The position numbers and the translations under genes are program-made. From Streptomyces xylophagus (GTDB taxonomy: Bacteria > Actinomycetota > Actinomycetes > Streptomycetales > Streptomycetaceae), in contig NZ_JNWO01000007.1 in assembly GCF_000716435.1 (NCBI RefSeq), positions 558,001 to 622,000 on the forward strand: a stretch of 64,000 nt of DNA, read 5' to 3'. The notes below the pieces were generated by a model that made no database searches, had not been told where the DNA came from, and saw nothing but the letters and a program-made list of their open reading frames with translations. Positions 32,940 to 43,201 of the stretch are shown here, piece after piece. Positions within the stretch are counted from its first letter, which is position 1. Every line of letters starts with the position of its first letter.

Positions 32940-32958
32940 CTGGGGGCGCAGCCCCCAG
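32940..32958. terminator. Hairpin between convergent purU and MTHFR-like genes
   Basis: CTGGGGGC and GCCCCCAG flank a three-base loop GCA. The hairpin forms the distal end of the repeat unit and lies four bases from the minus-strand stop at 32962, so it may terminate both genes. Confidence 0.65.
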
Positions 32959-32961
32959 CGG

Positions 32962-33801
32962 CTACTCCCCCAACCTCTCCAACGCAGCCCGGCGCCACCG
33001 TTCCGTCTCGGCAACCTGGTTAAACGTAAACACGTGCAGGCCCGCCACCCCCGCCGAGGGCCCGGTGAGCGCCTCCGCACTACGGGCAAGCAACCGGTCC
33101 GGCGAGTAACCCCCGGGCGCAGCGAACCGTAGAAACCAGGACGCGTGCTTCGTGAGGAACCGCGTCGACTCCCCCACCCCGATCTTCGTCGCCATGGCCA
33201 ACAGCTTCGCCCGCTGCACAGGCCCCGCGACGCCGACGTACAACGGCAGAGTGACGTCACGCCGCCGGATCCGACCGACCCACTCCCCCAGCACGCGCGC
33301 GTCGAAGCACAGGTTGCTCACGATGTACGTCGCGTGCGTGCGCTTGTCCCACATGGCCTGGATGGTGAGGTCGTCGTGGATGAGGGGGTGGCTCTCGGGG
33401 TAGCCGGTGATGCCTACGCGGGCGAACGGGCTGCCCAGCTCGCTCAGCCTGCGCAGCACCGGCAGGGCCCCGACGTAGGCCCCGGCGGGTGGATCGGCGT
33501 CTCCGGCGGGCACGAAGACGTCGTCGACACCCGTCTCCCGGAGCCGGTCGACGACATCCTTGAGATGCGCGTCGTCCCGCAGCAGCCGTGCCGGCATGTG
33601 CGGGACCACGCGGTAACCGTGCGCCGCGAGCCGCTCGACGAGGTCGAGGGTCGGCTCCAGGCCCTTGACCGGCGACGCCGTCACGGTGACGACGACGTCG
33701 CGCGGTACATGGGCGAGGACCTTCTCCTCGGTCGTCTTCGCGGGCAGCACCTCGTAACGGACGCTCGACAGGAGCGCCTTGAGACCGTTGCTGCCCAACA
33801 C
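32962..33801 (-). CDS. Methylenetetrahydrofolate reductase-like protein
   Basis: 279 residues with a TIM-barrel MetF pattern: YEVLPAKTTEEKVLAHVP, VVVTVTASP, RVVPHMPARLL (the folate-binding H-x4-R region) and VFVPAGDADPPAGAY (GD near the active site), then GYPESHP (family: GYPExHP). It may reduce methylene-tetrahydrofolate or act with a related C1-folate in betaine/sarcosine catabolism. Shorter than MetF and probably a pathway paralogue. The start is GTG 33801, three bases after the betA stop, so translation is likely coupled to betA. Confidence 0.85.
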   Translation of the reverse strand: MLGSNGLKALLSSVRYEVLPAKTTEEKVLAHVPRDVVVTVTASPVKGLEPTLDLVERLAAHGYRVVPHMPARLLRDDAHLKDVVDRLRETGVDDVFVPAGDADPPAGAYVGALPVLRRLSELGSPFARVGITGYPESHPLIHDDLTIQAMWDKRTHATYIVSNLCFDARVLGEWVGRIRRRDVTLPLYVGVAGPVQRAKLLAMATKIGVGESTRFLTKHASWFLRFAAPGGYSPDRLLARSAEALTGPSAGVAGLHVFTFNQVAETERWRRAALERLGE

Positions 33802-33804
33802 GCC

Positions 33805-35472
33805 CTACCCGGCCTGCTTCTGGGCGTCGCGGTGCCGGTAGTACACGGCCTTCGACGGAGCCAGTGGCTCCTTGCCGAGGATGAGGTCGGCCGCCTTCTC
33901 GGCGATCATCATGACCGGCGCGTAGATGTTGCCGTTGGTGACGTACGGCATCACCGACGCGTCGACGACCCGCAGCCCTTCCACACCGTGCACCCGCATG
34001 CTGCCGGGATCGACAACGGACATCTCATCGGTGCCCATCTTGCAAGTGCAGGACGGATGGAGAGCGGTCTCCCCCTCCTTCGCGACCCACGCGAGGATCT
34101 CCTCGTCGCTCTCCACGGACGGGCCGGGCGAGATCTCCCCGTCGTTGTACGGGGCCATGGCGGGCTGGTTGAGGAGCTTGCGGGCGACCCGGACCGACTC
34201 GACCCACTCGCGCCGATCCTGTTCCGTGGACAGGTAGTTGAAGCGCAGCGCCGGGTGCTCCAGCGGGTCCTTGCTCTTGATCTTCACCGAGCCGATGGCG
34301 TCGGAGTACATGGGCCCGACGTGCACCTGGTAGCCGTGGCCGCCGGCCGGCGAGGAGCCGTCGTAGCGGACCGCGATCGGCAGGAAGTGGAACATCAGGT
34401 TGGGGTAGTCGACGTCCTCGTTGCTGCGCGCGAAGCCGCCGGCCTCGAAGTGGTTGGTCGCGGCGGGACCCTTGCGGAAGAGCCACTGCAGCCCGATGAA
34501 GGGGGCGCGCCACTTCGCCATGTACGGCTGCATGGAGACGGGTTGCTTGCAGGCGTACTGGATGTACACCTCCAGGTGGTCCTGCATGTTCTCGCCGACG
34601 CCCGGCAGATCGTGGACGACGTCGATGCCGAGCGCGCTCAGCTCCTCCGCGTTGCCGACTCCCGAAAGCTGAAGCAGCTGCGGGGAGTTGATGGCGCCGC
34701 CGCAGAGGATGACCTCGCGGGCGCGCACCTGCTGGACCTTGCCGCGGTGCCGGTACTCGACGCCGACGGCCTTCTTGCCCTCGAAGAGGACGCGGGTGAC
34801 CATCGCGCGGGTGGTGACGGTGAGGTTGGGCCGCTTCCGCACGGGCTTGAGGTACGCCTTGGAGGCGGAGAGCCGACGGCCCCGGCTGACGTTGCGGTCG
34901 AAGGGCGCGAAGCCCTCCTGCTGGTAGCCGTTGACGTCGTCGGTGCGCGGATAGCCCGCTTCCTGGACGGACTTGAGGAAGGCGCCGAACAACGGGTTGG
35001 CAGCGGGGCCGCGTTCGAGGACGAGCGGGCCGTCGTGGCCGCGGAACTCGTCGTCGGGCTCGGCCGCGAGACAGTTCTCCATGCGCCGGAAGTACGGCAG
35101 ACAGTGCGCGTAGTCCCAGCTCTCCATGCCCGCGTCGGCGGCCCAGCGCTCGTAGTCCATGGGGTTGCCACGCTGGAAGATCATGCCGTTGATGCTGCTG
35201 GAACCGCCCAGCACCTTGCCGCGCGCGTGGTAGATGCGCCGGTCGCCCATGTGCGGCTCGGGTTCCGACTCGTACTTCCAGTCGTAGAACCGGCTGCCGA
35301 TCGGGTAGGTCAGCGCCGCGGGCATGTGGATGAAGACGTCCCACGGGTAGTCGGGCCGACCGGCCTCCAGGACCAGCACCTGATGGGCGGGGTCCGCGGA
35401 GAGCCGGTTCGCCAGTGCGCTGCCGGCGGATCCACCGCCGACGATGACGAAGTCGTATTGCAGGGGAGCCAT
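33805..35472 (-). CDS. betA: Choline dehydrogenase (GMC oxidoreductase)
   Basis: 555 residues. FAD motif [18 protein letters not shown] at the N-terminus; GMC signatures [18 protein letters not shown] (about 80-97) and [19 protein letters not shown] (about 250-268); C-terminal active site [10 protein letters not shown] and [19 protein letters not shown]. These match BetA; other GMC alcohol oxidases are possible, but the surrounding genes favour choline. ATG 35472 was chosen over an in-frame start at 35556 that runs through a palindrome. Two regulon-type sites lie 50-85 bases upstream. Confidence 0.93.
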   Translation of the reverse strand: MAPLQYDFVIVGGGSAGSALANRLSADPAHQVLVLEAGRPDYPWDVFIHMPAALTYPIGSRFYDWKYESEPEPHMGDRRIYHARGKVLGGSSSINGMIFQRGNPMDYERWAADAGMESWDYAHCLPYFRRMENCLAAEPDDEFRGHDGPLVLERGPAANPLFGAFLKSVQEAGYPRTDDVNGYQQEGFAPFDRNVSRGRRLSASKAYLKPVRKRPNLTVTTRAMVTRVLFEGKKAVGVEYRHRGKVQQVRAREVILCGGAINSPQLLQLSGVGNAEELSALGIDVVHDLPGVGENMQDHLEVYIQYACKQPVSMQPYMAKWRAPFIGLQWLFRKGPAATNHFEAGGFARSNEDVDYPNLMFHFLPIAVRYDGSSPAGGHGYQVHVGPMYSDAIGSVKIKSKDPLEHPALRFNYLSTEQDRREWVESVRVARKLLNQPAMAPYNDGEISPGPSVESDEEILAWVAKEGETALHPSCTCKMGTDEMSVVDPGSMRVHGVEGLRVVDASVMPYVTNGNIYAPVMMIAEKAADLILGKEPLAPSKAVYYRHRDAQKQAG

Positions 35473-35521
35473 GATCTCTCGTCTCGCTCGCGCCGTAGAT
35501 ACGCGACGCATGCTAATACGG

Positions 35522-35557
35522 GTATCGCCATACGCACTAGGTTGCGAGACACGCAAC
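35522..35557. promoter_or_regulatory. Betaine-regulon sites before betA
   Basis: GTTGCG-AGACA-CGCAAC at 35541-35557 is a perfect six-base inverted repeat, the best copy in the window. A degenerate partner at 35522-35538 reads, on the other strand, GTGCGTATGGCGATA. Confidence 0.75.
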
Positions 35558-35673
35558 TTGCAAGGTCCGGGTTTCGGAGGTGTTACGTGCCCGGCGTCGA
35601 TCGCTCCAGGCGGTGGGAGACGGGTTCTCCGGCTCAGCGACCGACCGAGGATTCGTTCCGGACCGCCCGGAGC

Positions 35674-35708
35674 GGGGCGCCGGCTCTCCCCAGGACAGCC
35701 GGCGCCCC
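35674..35708. terminator. Terminator after SGNH hydrolase, 12-bp perfect stem
   Basis: GGGGCGCCGGCT (35674-35685) and AGCCGGCGCCCC (35697-35708) enclose an 11-base loop, 20 bases past the minus-strand stop. Confidence 0.85.
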
Positions 35709-35727
35709 CCTTCCGTCTCCGTTCAGG

Positions 35728-36642
35728 TCAGCGGCGGTGCGCGCCGCAGTGGCGGGCCTGCTCCACCGCGGTGGCCATGGCCTGCTGGCCGAGGGCGTTG
35801 GGGTGGGCGGGTGCCGCAGGGGCCGTCGCGACCAGCGGTTCGATCCAGCGCTCTCCGGCGGGGCGGCACATGTCGTGTCCTGTCGACGGGGTGTACGTGT
35901 CGACGTAGCCCGCGCCGTTCGCGGACGCCTGGCTCGCGAGCATCGCGTTGAGCTTCTTCTCGGTGTCCCGCAGATAGGCGAAGTCACCGGCCGCGATCGG
36001 TACGGCGGAACTGGTGCAGCCGACCCCGTCGTCCGGGAACAGGTCGGGGTAACCGACCACCAGGACCTTGGCCCGAGGGGCCCGCTGCCGGATCGCGTCC
36101 AGCGCCGCGGCGATCTTGGGAGCGGTGTCGTCGACCCGCTGCGCCAGCCGGTCGGTGCCGTCACTGGTGAAGAAGGTCCGGCACGGGTTGCCCGTCGGGT
36201 CCTTGGCCGCCAGTCCGGCGCAGGTGGCCAGATTGCTGGAGAACCCGATGTCGTTGCCACCGATGGTCAGCGTGACCACGTCCGTGTCCGCGCCGAGCGC
36301 GTCCAGCTGCGGCTGCTGCGCACCCTGGGTTCCGGCCAGGGCCGTCGTGGTGGCACCCGAGCAACTGACGTCGGTCAGCTGCCAGTTCCGCGCTGCCGCG
36401 AAGAGGGACGGATAGTTCTGGTCGGACCGCGCGCACGCGGAGTCGACCTGGGTGGGGATACCGGGGCCGGAGGCGTACGAGTCGCCCAGCGCAACGTAGT
36501 TCACGGTGCGCGGGGTGGGTGTCGCGGCGCTCGCGGCTGTCGCCCCCGCGGTGGACAGGGCCATCGCGCAGGACGCCACCACGGCGCCTCGCAACAGGCC
36601 ACGTCGGCCGGGGTATCGCTCGGTCTGCTTGTTCAAGTCCAT
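35728..36642 (-). CDS. Secreted SGNH/GDSL esterase-lipase
   Basis: 304 residues. Twin-arginine-like signal (RRGLLRGAVVASCAMALS...ASAA), then block I ALGDSYASG with the nucleophile Ser, block III LTIGGNDIGF, and block V HPNALGQ with catalytic Asp/His region. Six Cys suit three disulfides, as in Streptomyces extracellular lipases of this class. The start is ATG 36642; the ribosome site is weak. Not obviously part of the betaine pathway, although release of choline from lipids would feed it. Confidence 0.92.
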   Translation of the reverse strand: MDLNKQTERYPGRRGLLRGAVVASCAMALSTAGATAASAATPTPRTVNYVALGDSYASGPGIPTQVDSACARSDQNYPSLFAAARNWQLTDVSCSGATTTALAGTQGAQQPQLDALGADTDVVTLTIGGNDIGFSSNLATCAGLAAKDPTGNPCRTFFTSDGTDRLAQRVDDTAPKIAAALDAIRQRAPRAKVLVVGYPDLFPDDGVGCTSSAVPIAAGDFAYLRDTEKKLNAMLASQASANGAGYVDTYTPSTGHDMCRPAGERWIEPLVATAPAAPAHPNALGQQAMATAVEQARHCGAHRR

Positions 36643-36787
36643 CCATTCGTCGGGCCCCCGGAGCGCTCGTCGAGTCACTCCGCCAACGGTCGTGCGGTGC
36701 GGGGGCGTTGGGCTGTCGATTCGTGAAACGGCGTACGCATCAAGGAGGTTCACTCGTGGATGCACCCAGGTCGCTGAGGGTCGCGGC

Positions 36788-37720
36788 CTATTGGTTGTGG
36801 CTGCGCCGAAGGTGGGACTCGGCATAGGCGTGGGCGCGGAAGGCGAGCACGGGGTCGTCGGAGAGCTGGATACCGGCGGTGACACGGGTCGGGTTGAAGG
36901 CCTGCGTGTTCCAGAGATCCTGGTCGTCGGCCGGTGCGTTGATCTCCAGACGCCCGGCGTTGATCTCCTTGCGGTGGTCGGGCCAGACGGTGCTGGGATC
37001 GTGGGTGGGGTCGTCGGGTTCGGCGAGCTGGATCCGCAGGTTGAACGCCACCGGTGCCTGTTCAAGGCGCTCGTGCAGTTCGTCGGTCAGGTAGTGGGCG
37101 GTGCGGGTGGCCGCCTCGTCCGCGCTCAACTCCACGCGTCCGGCCACCGGTTCCCAGCGGTAGCGCACGGCCTGCCTGGCGCCGACCGCGTCCACCCAGA
37201 TGAAGGCGTGGATGGCCCAGTAGGCGGCGGAGGCGTAGCTGACGGGTATGGGCGGCTGCTGGGCGACGGCTTCGGCCAGGTGGGGGTGGGCCTGGACGAA
37301 CGCGACCACCTGGGCCGGGTCGGGCTGGTGGGACACGGGGTCGGGGCGCAGGGCCTCGGTCAGTTCGAGGAACTCCCGGGGCGTCGAGGCCACGAAGCGC
37401 GGAACGGTGAGGGCGATGAGGTCGGTGTCGCTGCCGTCGTGCAGATGGAATCGGGTGGCCATGCCGCGGGTGACGGGGGCGGTGTCGGGGGTGTGCGGAT
37501 TTCCCTCGGAGTTCGAGAACCGTACTGTCGCCGGAACCGGCCGCGTCTGCAGATGTGCGGCCGTGGTCAGGGCCGCCGCGTCCCCGGTGGGAGTGAAGGT
37601 GGCCCGGAAACCGGCCCCCCGAGCACTGGAGCGGCGGTATCCCGGGAACCTCCCGCTCATCCGCTCCATGCTGTTGACCACCTGGGCGGCCAGGGTCTGA
37701 TCTGCGGGACTGCTCGGCAT
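36788..37720 (-). CDS. Catalase-family peroxidase (SrpA-like)
   Basis: 310 residues, a shortened catalase fold. The early Arg-His segment is replaced by GAGFRATFTPTG. VRFSNSEGNPHTPD is equivalent to catalase VRFSTV-GE-G--D, GMATRFHL follows, and a heme-proximal region lies late. Such small catalase-like proteins usually act as heme peroxidases. ATG 37720 has GGAGGA seven bases upstream. Divergent from the NRPS remnant. Confidence 0.85.
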   Translation of the reverse strand: MPSSPADQTLAAQVVNSMERMSGRFPGYRRSSARGAGFRATFTPTGDAAALTTAAHLQTRPVPATVRFSNSEGNPHTPDTAPVTRGMATRFHLHDGSDTDLIALTVPRFVASTPREFLELTEALRPDPVSHQPDPAQVVAFVQAHPHLAEAVAQQPPIPVSYASAAYWAIHAFIWVDAVGARQAVRYRWEPVAGRVELSADEAATRTAHYLTDELHERLEQAPVAFNLRIQLAEPDDPTHDPSTVWPDHRKEINAGRLEINAPADDQDLWNTQAFNPTRVTAGIQLSDDPVLAFRAHAYAESHLRRSHNQ

Positions 37721-37920
37721 GTCATTCCTCCGAAGACGCAACACGTACGGAGCCTTGGCCAGGGTGACCCGCGTGCTGCGGATACTCGTCAGCGATGTCG
37801 GCGCGTGGCTGACGAGCGGACGGGCACAAGGCGTGCGGGGGCGGGGGGACCGCCCTCGGACGAGCCGTTTCGCAGGACTCGCCGTATGCCGTCTACGAGC
37901 CGCTCCCCGACCCGGTTCAC

Positions 37921-39271
<1,351 letters not shown>

Positions 39272-39279
39272 GGCCCGGC

Positions 39280-39306
39280 GGGGAGGCCGCAGCCTGCGGC
39301 CTCCCC
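39280..39306. terminator. Hairpin between NRPS remnant and AfsR-like gene
   Basis: GGGGAGGCCGC and GCGGCCTCCCC around a five-base loop; 11 perfect pairs, placed between convergent stops. Confidence 0.88.
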
Positions 39307-39316
39307 GTAACTCAGG

Positions 39317-42300
39317 TCATCGATGCCGGCCCGGGCCGTTCAGCACTCCGCTGAAACCGGCGAGCAGGGAAGGGTTGCTGGAGAGCCATGCCTGTACCCG
39401 GTCGGCCCGCATCTCGCCGCTCGGGCAGGACTGGAAGTACTCGTTCAGCCTGTCCAGCAGGACGCCGACCGCGCGGCGGGCCAGCGGTTCGCGTATCCGG
39501 TCGTGCGCCTGGGCGGCGCGGTCCATCCATGTCCGTGCGTCGCTGGGCAGTGAAGGGTCGGCCGGGCCGAAGGCCGCGACCACCACCAGGCCGATGGCGG
39601 ACATCGCTCTGCGGTCGAGCGGTGCCGTGGGGCTGTTCCAGACGCCGGCGAAGACGGTCCACGCGTCCGTGAAGCGGCCGTCGTGGATCGCGAGTGCTCC
39701 GCGCAGGATGGCTGCCGCGGCCCGGAGGTCGTCGGCGCTCAGTTCGTCCGCGAGCCGGGCCACCTCCGAGAGCCGGTGCTCGGCGGTCCCGACCTCTCCC
39801 TCCGCGATGTCCAGGCACACCATCCTGAGCGCGGTGTACGCGTAGAGGGCACGGGCGCCGATGGCGTGGAGGATGCGTGTCGCTTCGGTCCAGTGCTCGC
39901 GGGCGTGGGCGCGCAGGCCGCCGCTCTCGTCCGCGTCGCCGCAGAGCACGAGGGAGAACGCCTTGGCGTAGTCGTCGCCTGCGGCGCGTGCCGCCGAGAC
40001 GGCGGCCCGGCCGTGAGCGCGGGCGGCGTCGATGTCGCCGGCCTGGAGGCAGTACGTCGTCCAGTTCGTCTGGAGGACCGCCCGGTCCCAGTGGAACTCG
40101 GTGCCTGCGATGCCTTTCTCGGCCAGCACGAAGAGTTCCTCCACGTCGTCGTGCCGCCCCCGCAGCATGGCGTGGAGCGGCTCGTGGCAGGGTCCCAGCA
40201 CGGCGAGGTCGGGGTTCTTCGCCTGTCGCCAGGCCGCCTGGTAGCGGTCGATGAGGAGGTCGGCCTCCGCGTGCCGACCGACGACGTGGTTGAGCCAGAT
40301 CAGCCAGGTGAGGGCGTAGAAGAGGGCCCGTTCGTCCTCTTCCGTGGGGCCTGCGGCGGGTTGCTCGGCGGTGTCGTAGGCCTGCAGGCTGCGTTGGAGG
40401 CGGTCGATGCCTTCTTCCTCGCGGCCGCTGATGGTCCAGTAGTAGCCGCGTCGTGCTTCCAGCGCGAGGGCCTGCGCTGTTCTCGCCCTGGACATCAGGA
40501 GGTCCGAGGCCGCCCTGATGTTGGCGGATTCGGCGGTGTGGCGTCTGATCCACTCGCCCTGGTCTCCGGGCGTGATGCCGTCGGTGCTGTCGTGCGCGAG
40601 ACGCAGGGCCCAGGCCATGAAGCGTTCCTCCGCCTCGGCCGCCCGTCCTTCGTCCCGGAGCCGGTCCAGTGCGTACTCGCGGACCGTCTCCAGCATCTTC
40701 AGTCGGCTGCCGTCGGGCGTCCGGACCGTGAACAGGAGGGATTTGTCGACCAGTTGGGCCAGTACCTGGAGGATCTCGTGGGGGTCCGCCCCGGGCGGGA
40801 GGATCGCCGTCTCGGCCGCGTCGAGGGAACAGCCGCTGACGTACAGGGCGAGTTCCGTCAGCACCCGCTGCTCGGTGGCGTCCAGGAGGGTGTAGCTCCA
40901 GTCGAGGACGGCGCGCAGGGTGCGGTGCCGGGCGGGGGCGCTGCGCTTCCCCTTGGCCAGCAGGGCGAAGCGGTCGTCGAGGCGCCGTTCGATCTCGCGT
41001 ACCGGCAGCAACCGCACGTGTGCGGCGGCGAGTTCCACCGCGAGCGGCAGTCCGTCCAGCCTGCGGCACAGTGAACGGATGTCGTGCGCCGTCGTCGGTC
41101 CTGCGGCGAAGGACGGGTCGATCATCGCGGCCCGGGCGCTGAACAGGTCCGCGGCTTCGCCGTCGGGCATCGGCGCCAATGGGTACAGCGTTTCGCCCGC
41201 GACGGCCAGCGGTGCCCTGCTGGTCGCCAGGACGGTCAGCGCGGGGCACCGGCCGAGGAGGGCCGCGACGAGCGGGGCTACCGTGTCGAGCAGGTGCTCG
41301 CAGTTGTCGAGCACGAGGACCGCCCGACGTCCGGTCAGGAACGAGGTGAGCCGGTGCACATAGTCGTGCGGCGGCTGGTCCGGCCGGACGGCGGCGTCCG
41401 AAAGACCCAGTGCTCCGGCGATCACCGCGAGGACGCCCGCGCCGTCGGCCGAGGTCAGATCGACCCACCAGAGATCGTCGTACGACGACTTCAGCAGCAT
41501 GCACGCTTCGAGAGCGAGGCGGGTCTTGCCCACACCGCCCAGTCCTACGACGGTCACCAGCCGCTCCCGGTCCACGACCGCGCACAGCCCGTCGAGGTCC
41601 TCGCCCCGGCCGACGAACGGGCCGAGGGGGTGGTCCGGGGCGCCTTCGCAGGGGGTCGGCCGGGAATCGGCGTGTGCCGAGGTCAACCGTGCGGAGTCCG
41701 TGGTCGCCGGGTCGTGGGCGAGCATCTCCTCGTGCAGGGAACGCAGTTCGGGGGACGGGTCGACGCCCAGCTCGGACCGCAGCAGCGTGCGGCCGGCTTC
41801 GTACACGTCCAGGGCCTCGGCATGCCGCCCGCAGCGGTGGAGGGCGAGCATCAGACGCGCCCGGGACCGCTCGCGCAGCGGTGCGCCGGACACGAGTGCC
41901 GTCAGCTCGGGGACGAGTTCCTCGGCGCGGCCGAGCTCGAGACCGGCGGCAGCCGCGTCCTCCCGTGCGCTCAGGCGCAGTTCCTCGAGTCGCAGCCGCT
42001 CGGCGTCGAAGAACCGGCTCTTCAGATCGTCCAGCGCGCGGCCCCGCCACAGTGCCAGCCCCTGCCGGAGCGCGTCCTCGGCCTGCCCGTACGCCCCCGC
42101 CGCCAGGTGCGCGCGCCCTTCGCGGACCGCCGCCTCGAAACGGACCGTGTCGAGCTCGTCCTCCGGGCCCAGCACAAACCGGTAACCCCCGTGCTCCGAC
42201 CGCAGCCGCCCGCTCTGCCCCCGTGTCGCAAGCGCCCCGCGCAGCTTCGTCACCTGGACCTGAAGCGCGTTGACCGGGTCCTTCGCCTCGCGTTCCTCCC

Positions 42301-42463
42301 ACAGTTCGTCGATGAGGGTGTCCCGGTGCACGACCGCTCCCCCGGCCAGCAGCAGTCGGCCCACGATCGCCCGGGAGACGGCACCGGGCAGAGCGACGGC
42401 ACCGCTCCCGTCGGCCAGCTCCAGGCGGCCGAGCAGTCGGAAGTGCATGGCCTCATCGTTCAT
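39317..42463 (-). CDS. AfsR/SARP-family regulator 1 (with NB-ARC and TPR region)
   Basis: 1048 residues. The N-terminal OmpR-like winged helix (RLLGRLELADGSGAVALPG; DTLIDELWEE; VNALQVQVTKLR) and BTAD domain (SRARLMLALHRCGRHAEAL) make a SARP. Then an NB-ARC ATPase: Walker A VVGLGGVGKTRLAL, VLVLDNCEHLLD, LATSRAPL. The C-terminal ~450 residues are helical repeats. It would bind direct repeats and recruit RNA polymerase to a specialised-metabolite promoter. It is close in sequence throughout to the gene at 47221. Start 42463; the homologue suggests ATG 42448 as an alternative. Confidence 0.9.
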   Translation of the reverse strand: MNDEAMHFRLLGRLELADGSGAVALPGAVSRAIVGRLLLAGGAVVHRDTLIDELWEEREAKDPVNALQVQVTKLRGALATRGQSGRLRSEHGGYRFVLGPEDELDTVRFEAAVREGRAHLAAGAYGQAEDALRQGLALWRGRALDDLKSRFFDAERLRLEELRLSAREDAAAAGLELGRAEELVPELTALVSGAPLRERSRARLMLALHRCGRHAEALDVYEAGRTLLRSELGVDPSPELRSLHEEMLAHDPATTDSARLTSAHADSRPTPCEGAPDHPLGPFVGRGEDLDGLCAVVDRERLVTVVGLGGVGKTRLALEACMLLKSSYDDLWWVDLTSADGAGVLAVIAGALGLSDAAVRPDQPPHDYVHRLTSFLTGRRAVLVLDNCEHLLDTVAPLVAALLGRCPALTVLATSRAPLAVAGETLYPLAPMPDGEAADLFSARAAMIDPSFAAGPTTAHDIRSLCRRLDGLPLAVELAAAHVRLLPVREIERRLDDRFALLAKGKRSAPARHRTLRAVLDWSYTLLDATEQRVLTELALYVSGCSLDAAETAILPPGADPHEILQVLAQLVDKSLLFTVRTPDGSRLKMLETVREYALDRLRDEGRAAEAEERFMAWALRLAHDSTDGITPGDQGEWIRRHTAESANIRAASDLLMSRARTAQALALEARRGYYWTISGREEEGIDRLQRSLQAYDTAEQPAAGPTEEDERALFYALTWLIWLNHVVGRHAEADLLIDRYQAAWRQAKNPDLAVLGPCHEPLHAMLRGRHDDVEELFVLAEKGIAGTEFHWDRAVLQTNWTTYCLQAGDIDAARAHGRAAVSAARAAGDDYAKAFSLVLCGDADESGGLRAHAREHWTEATRILHAIGARALYAYTALRMVCLDIAEGEVGTAEHRLSEVARLADELSADDLRAAAAILRGALAIHDGRFTDAWTVFAGVWNSPTAPLDRRAMSAIGLVVVAAFGPADPSLPSDARTWMDRAAQAHDRIREPLARRAVGVLLDRLNEYFQSCPSGEMRADRVQAWLSSNPSLLAGFSGVLNGPGRHR

Positions 42464-42498
42464 GTCTCAGCCTGTGTCCGTGGGGGGCCGGTTGCTTT

Positions 42499-42525
42499 GT
42501 CCTACAGCTGTGTCGTCCTACAGCT
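42499..42525. promoter_or_regulatory. 11-base direct repeat before SARP gene 1
   Basis: GTCCTACAGCT at 42499-42509 and 42515-42525, 16 bases apart start to start, 36-62 bases upstream of the regulator's start. SARP proteins bind direct repeats, though usually with 11- or 22-base periods. Confidence 0.45.
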
Positions 42526-42643
42526 CTACGGTGAGCGCCGACGATCGACGCGCGACGAACCCCCGATCGACAACCGGTCGACAGGGTTCCCAGCACATCC
42601 GTGACCCTACGAGGTGGCCGGCGGTTACCCGCAAGGGATGCTG

Positions 42644-42661
42644 GTACCCGTTGGGTACTAT
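42644..42661. promoter_or_regulatory. HxlR operator overlapping a leaderless -10 box
   Basis: GTACCC-GTT-GGGTAC (42644-42658) is a perfect inverted repeat. TACTAT (42656-42661) overlaps its right arm and ends six bases before the ATG at 42668. A degenerate copy, TTACCC-GCA-AGGGAT, lies at 42625-42639. Confidence 0.65.
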
Positions 42662-42667
42662 CGCCGG

Positions 42668-43030
42668 ATGACGAAGACATCGGGCCTCTGCGACGACCCC
42701 AAGAGCGTCTACTCCGCGGCCTGCCCCTGCCGCGACATGCTGGACCTGCTCGCCAACAAGTGGAGCGCTCTCGTACTGGGGGCGCTCGAGGACGGTCCAC
42801 GGCGCTTCGGAGCACTGCGCGACCGACTGCAGGGCGTGAGCCCCAAGGTCCTCACCCAGACGTTGCGCCGCCTGGAGGACTACGGCCTGATCAACCGGCG
42901 GATCTACCCGGAAGTGCCGCCCCGCGTCGAGTACAGCCTGACCCCGCTCGGCAAGGACGCCTGTGCGCCGCTCTCCCATCTGCGGACCTGGGTGGAGCAG
43001 AACATAGACCGGTTCCCCGAGTCCGCCTGA
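42668..43030 (+). CDS. HxlR-family transcriptional regulator
   Basis: 120 residues, a single winged helix. ACPCRDMLDLLANKWSALVL is the HxlR signature (Cys at the front, KW), followed by GPRRFGALRDRLQGVSPKVL, TQTLRRLEDYGLINRR and YSLTPLGKD. The conserved Cys can act as a redox or electrophile sensor in relatives. ATG 42668 has no ribosome site but a -10 box at the right distance for a leaderless mRNA. It lies 171 bases upstream of a quinone-reductase gene, with similar operators in between. Confidence 0.9.
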   Translation: MTKTSGLCDDPKSVYSAACPCRDMLDLLANKWSALVLGALEDGPRRFGALRDRLQGVSPKVLTQTLRRLEDYGLINRRIYPEVPPRVEYSLTPLGKDACAPLSHLRTWVEQNIDRFPESA

Positions 43031-43090
43031 CTCCACGATGTTCCGACTCCACGACGTTCGGGGTTCTTCGCAGGTTCCCCACCCCAATAC

Positions 43091-43141
43091 TTCCCTTTGG
43101 GAACTAGGCTCCCTTGAAGGTTACTACCTCCCGATGGGTAC
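43091..43141. promoter_or_regulatory. HxlR-type sites before the oxidoreductase gene
   Basis: TTCCC-TTT-GGGAA (43091-43103, perfect) and CCTCCC-GAT-GGGTAC (43127-43141, right arm identical to the hxlR site) share the three-base spacer of the operator at 42644. Confidence 0.5.
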
Positions 43142-43201
43142 CTTGCGGGCCGTGGCCGCCGTTCCTCGTCGGCCCACCGTACGAATCGAGGGAGATCCCT
43201 G

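Noticed and set aside
33145..36726. 1193-codon open frame on the plus strand
   Set aside because: It lies wholly opposite the MTHFR-like, betA and SGNH genes, which have clear family motifs; the long frame is a by-product of G+C-rich codon use.
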